A DNA stretch of 5,732 nt from Actinomycetota bacterium (lineage in GTDB: Bacteria; Actinomycetota; Actinomycetes; Actinomycetales; Microbacteriaceae), in NCBI GenBank assembly GCA_009927245.1, contig RFNI01000191.1:1-5732 (forward strand), in the 5' to 3' direction. The notes under the pieces are model-generated. The model was not told the origin of the DNA and did not search any database. It saw only the letters and a list, made by a program, of their open reading frames with translations. The position numbers and the translations under genes are program-made. This document shows, in pieces, positions 5,635 through 5,732 of this stretch; positions within the stretch are counted from its first letter, which is position 1, and every line of letters begins with the position of its first letter.

Positions 5635-5732
5635 AGCGCCGACTAACGACTTAAAGAATGCGGTGGCTACAGCCAGAATTGTCAAAAAGGCGATTAGAGA
5701 GACTACTGCACATCCACCGCAGGTCCAACCAA
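5632..5732 (-). CDS. C-terminal end of an unknown membrane protein with a CGGC motif
   Basis: The last 33 codons of a gene that begins beyond the right edge. In the frame that starts at base 5730 the tail opens with GWTCGGCAVV, passes into a hydrophobic helix (SLIAFLTILAVATAFF) and ends KSLVGA before a TAG at 5632-5634. The two other frames on this strand are stopped (at about 5703-5705 and 5650-5652), and this one has a clear membrane-segment composition, so I take it as real. The two close cysteines before the helix could bind a metal or be lipid- or redox-related, but the fragment is too short to place in a family. Confidence 0.45.
   Translation of the reverse strand, partial: GWTCGGCAVVSLIAFLTILAVATAFFKSLVGA

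Noticed and set aside
5214..5654. Plus-strand open frame of 146 codons, the longest frame not assigned to a gene
   Set aside because: It lies opposite the well-supported start and ribosome site of the DUF6421-like gene, the aspA-like fragment and the palindromes. Its translation has no domain-like pattern, and I see no ribosome site before it.

Overview
The window looks like accessory or housekeeping chromosome from a low-to-medium GC actinobacterium, plausibly a Microbacteriaceae-like aquatic lineage. This is inferred from the protein content: a membrane-anchored PBP4-type carboxypeptidase with a Thr/Pro linker, an actinobacterial-style CopC with a C-terminal membrane anchor, and a protein I recognise with moderate confidence as the actinobacterial DUF6421 family. 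Nothing in the sequence fixes the genus. I see no tRNA, rRNA, CRISPR array, insertion sequence or phage gene.

Layout. All genes except one lie on the minus strand. Reading that strand from the right edge: the last 33 codons of an unknown Cys-containing membrane protein (5632-5732); a 200-base spacer with two GCGC-centred palindromes; a decayed copy of the 5' end of aspA (about 5424-5551); a 464-residue DUF6421-like protein with a strong ribosome site (3954-5348); and, 55 bases on, an intact aspartate ammonia-lyase, aspA (2492-3898). On the plus strand, copC (1886-2485) converges tail to tail with aspA, only 6 bases separating the stop codons, and diverges from dacB. The dacB gene (419-1824, D-Ala-D-Ala carboxypeptidase/endopeptidase) is followed after 12 bases by gabD (1-406, N-terminal part of a succinate-semialdehyde-type aldehyde dehydrogenase, running off the left edge).

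Two neighbouring genes, dacB and gabD, are each interrupted by what looks like the loss of a single G/C base. Both are otherwise well preserved: dacB keeps all three catalytic motifs across the break. Sequencing or assembly error, or a very recent mutation, fits better than old decay.

Functional links are modest. dacB and gabD are likely co-transcribed by position, though their functions (peptidoglycan trimming; oxidation of succinate semialdehyde to succinate) are unrelated. The DUF6421-like gene and aspA may form a second unit; AspA releases fumarate and ammonia from aspartate. CopC is an exported copper-binding protein with no partner such as CopD in the window.

The least ordinary observations are the aspA-derived fragment upstream of the DUF6421-like gene, so that this gene sits between a remnant and the full copy of the same gene, and an HDxxH...ExxxD pattern in the DUF6421-like protein that resembles a variant zinc-peptidase site.
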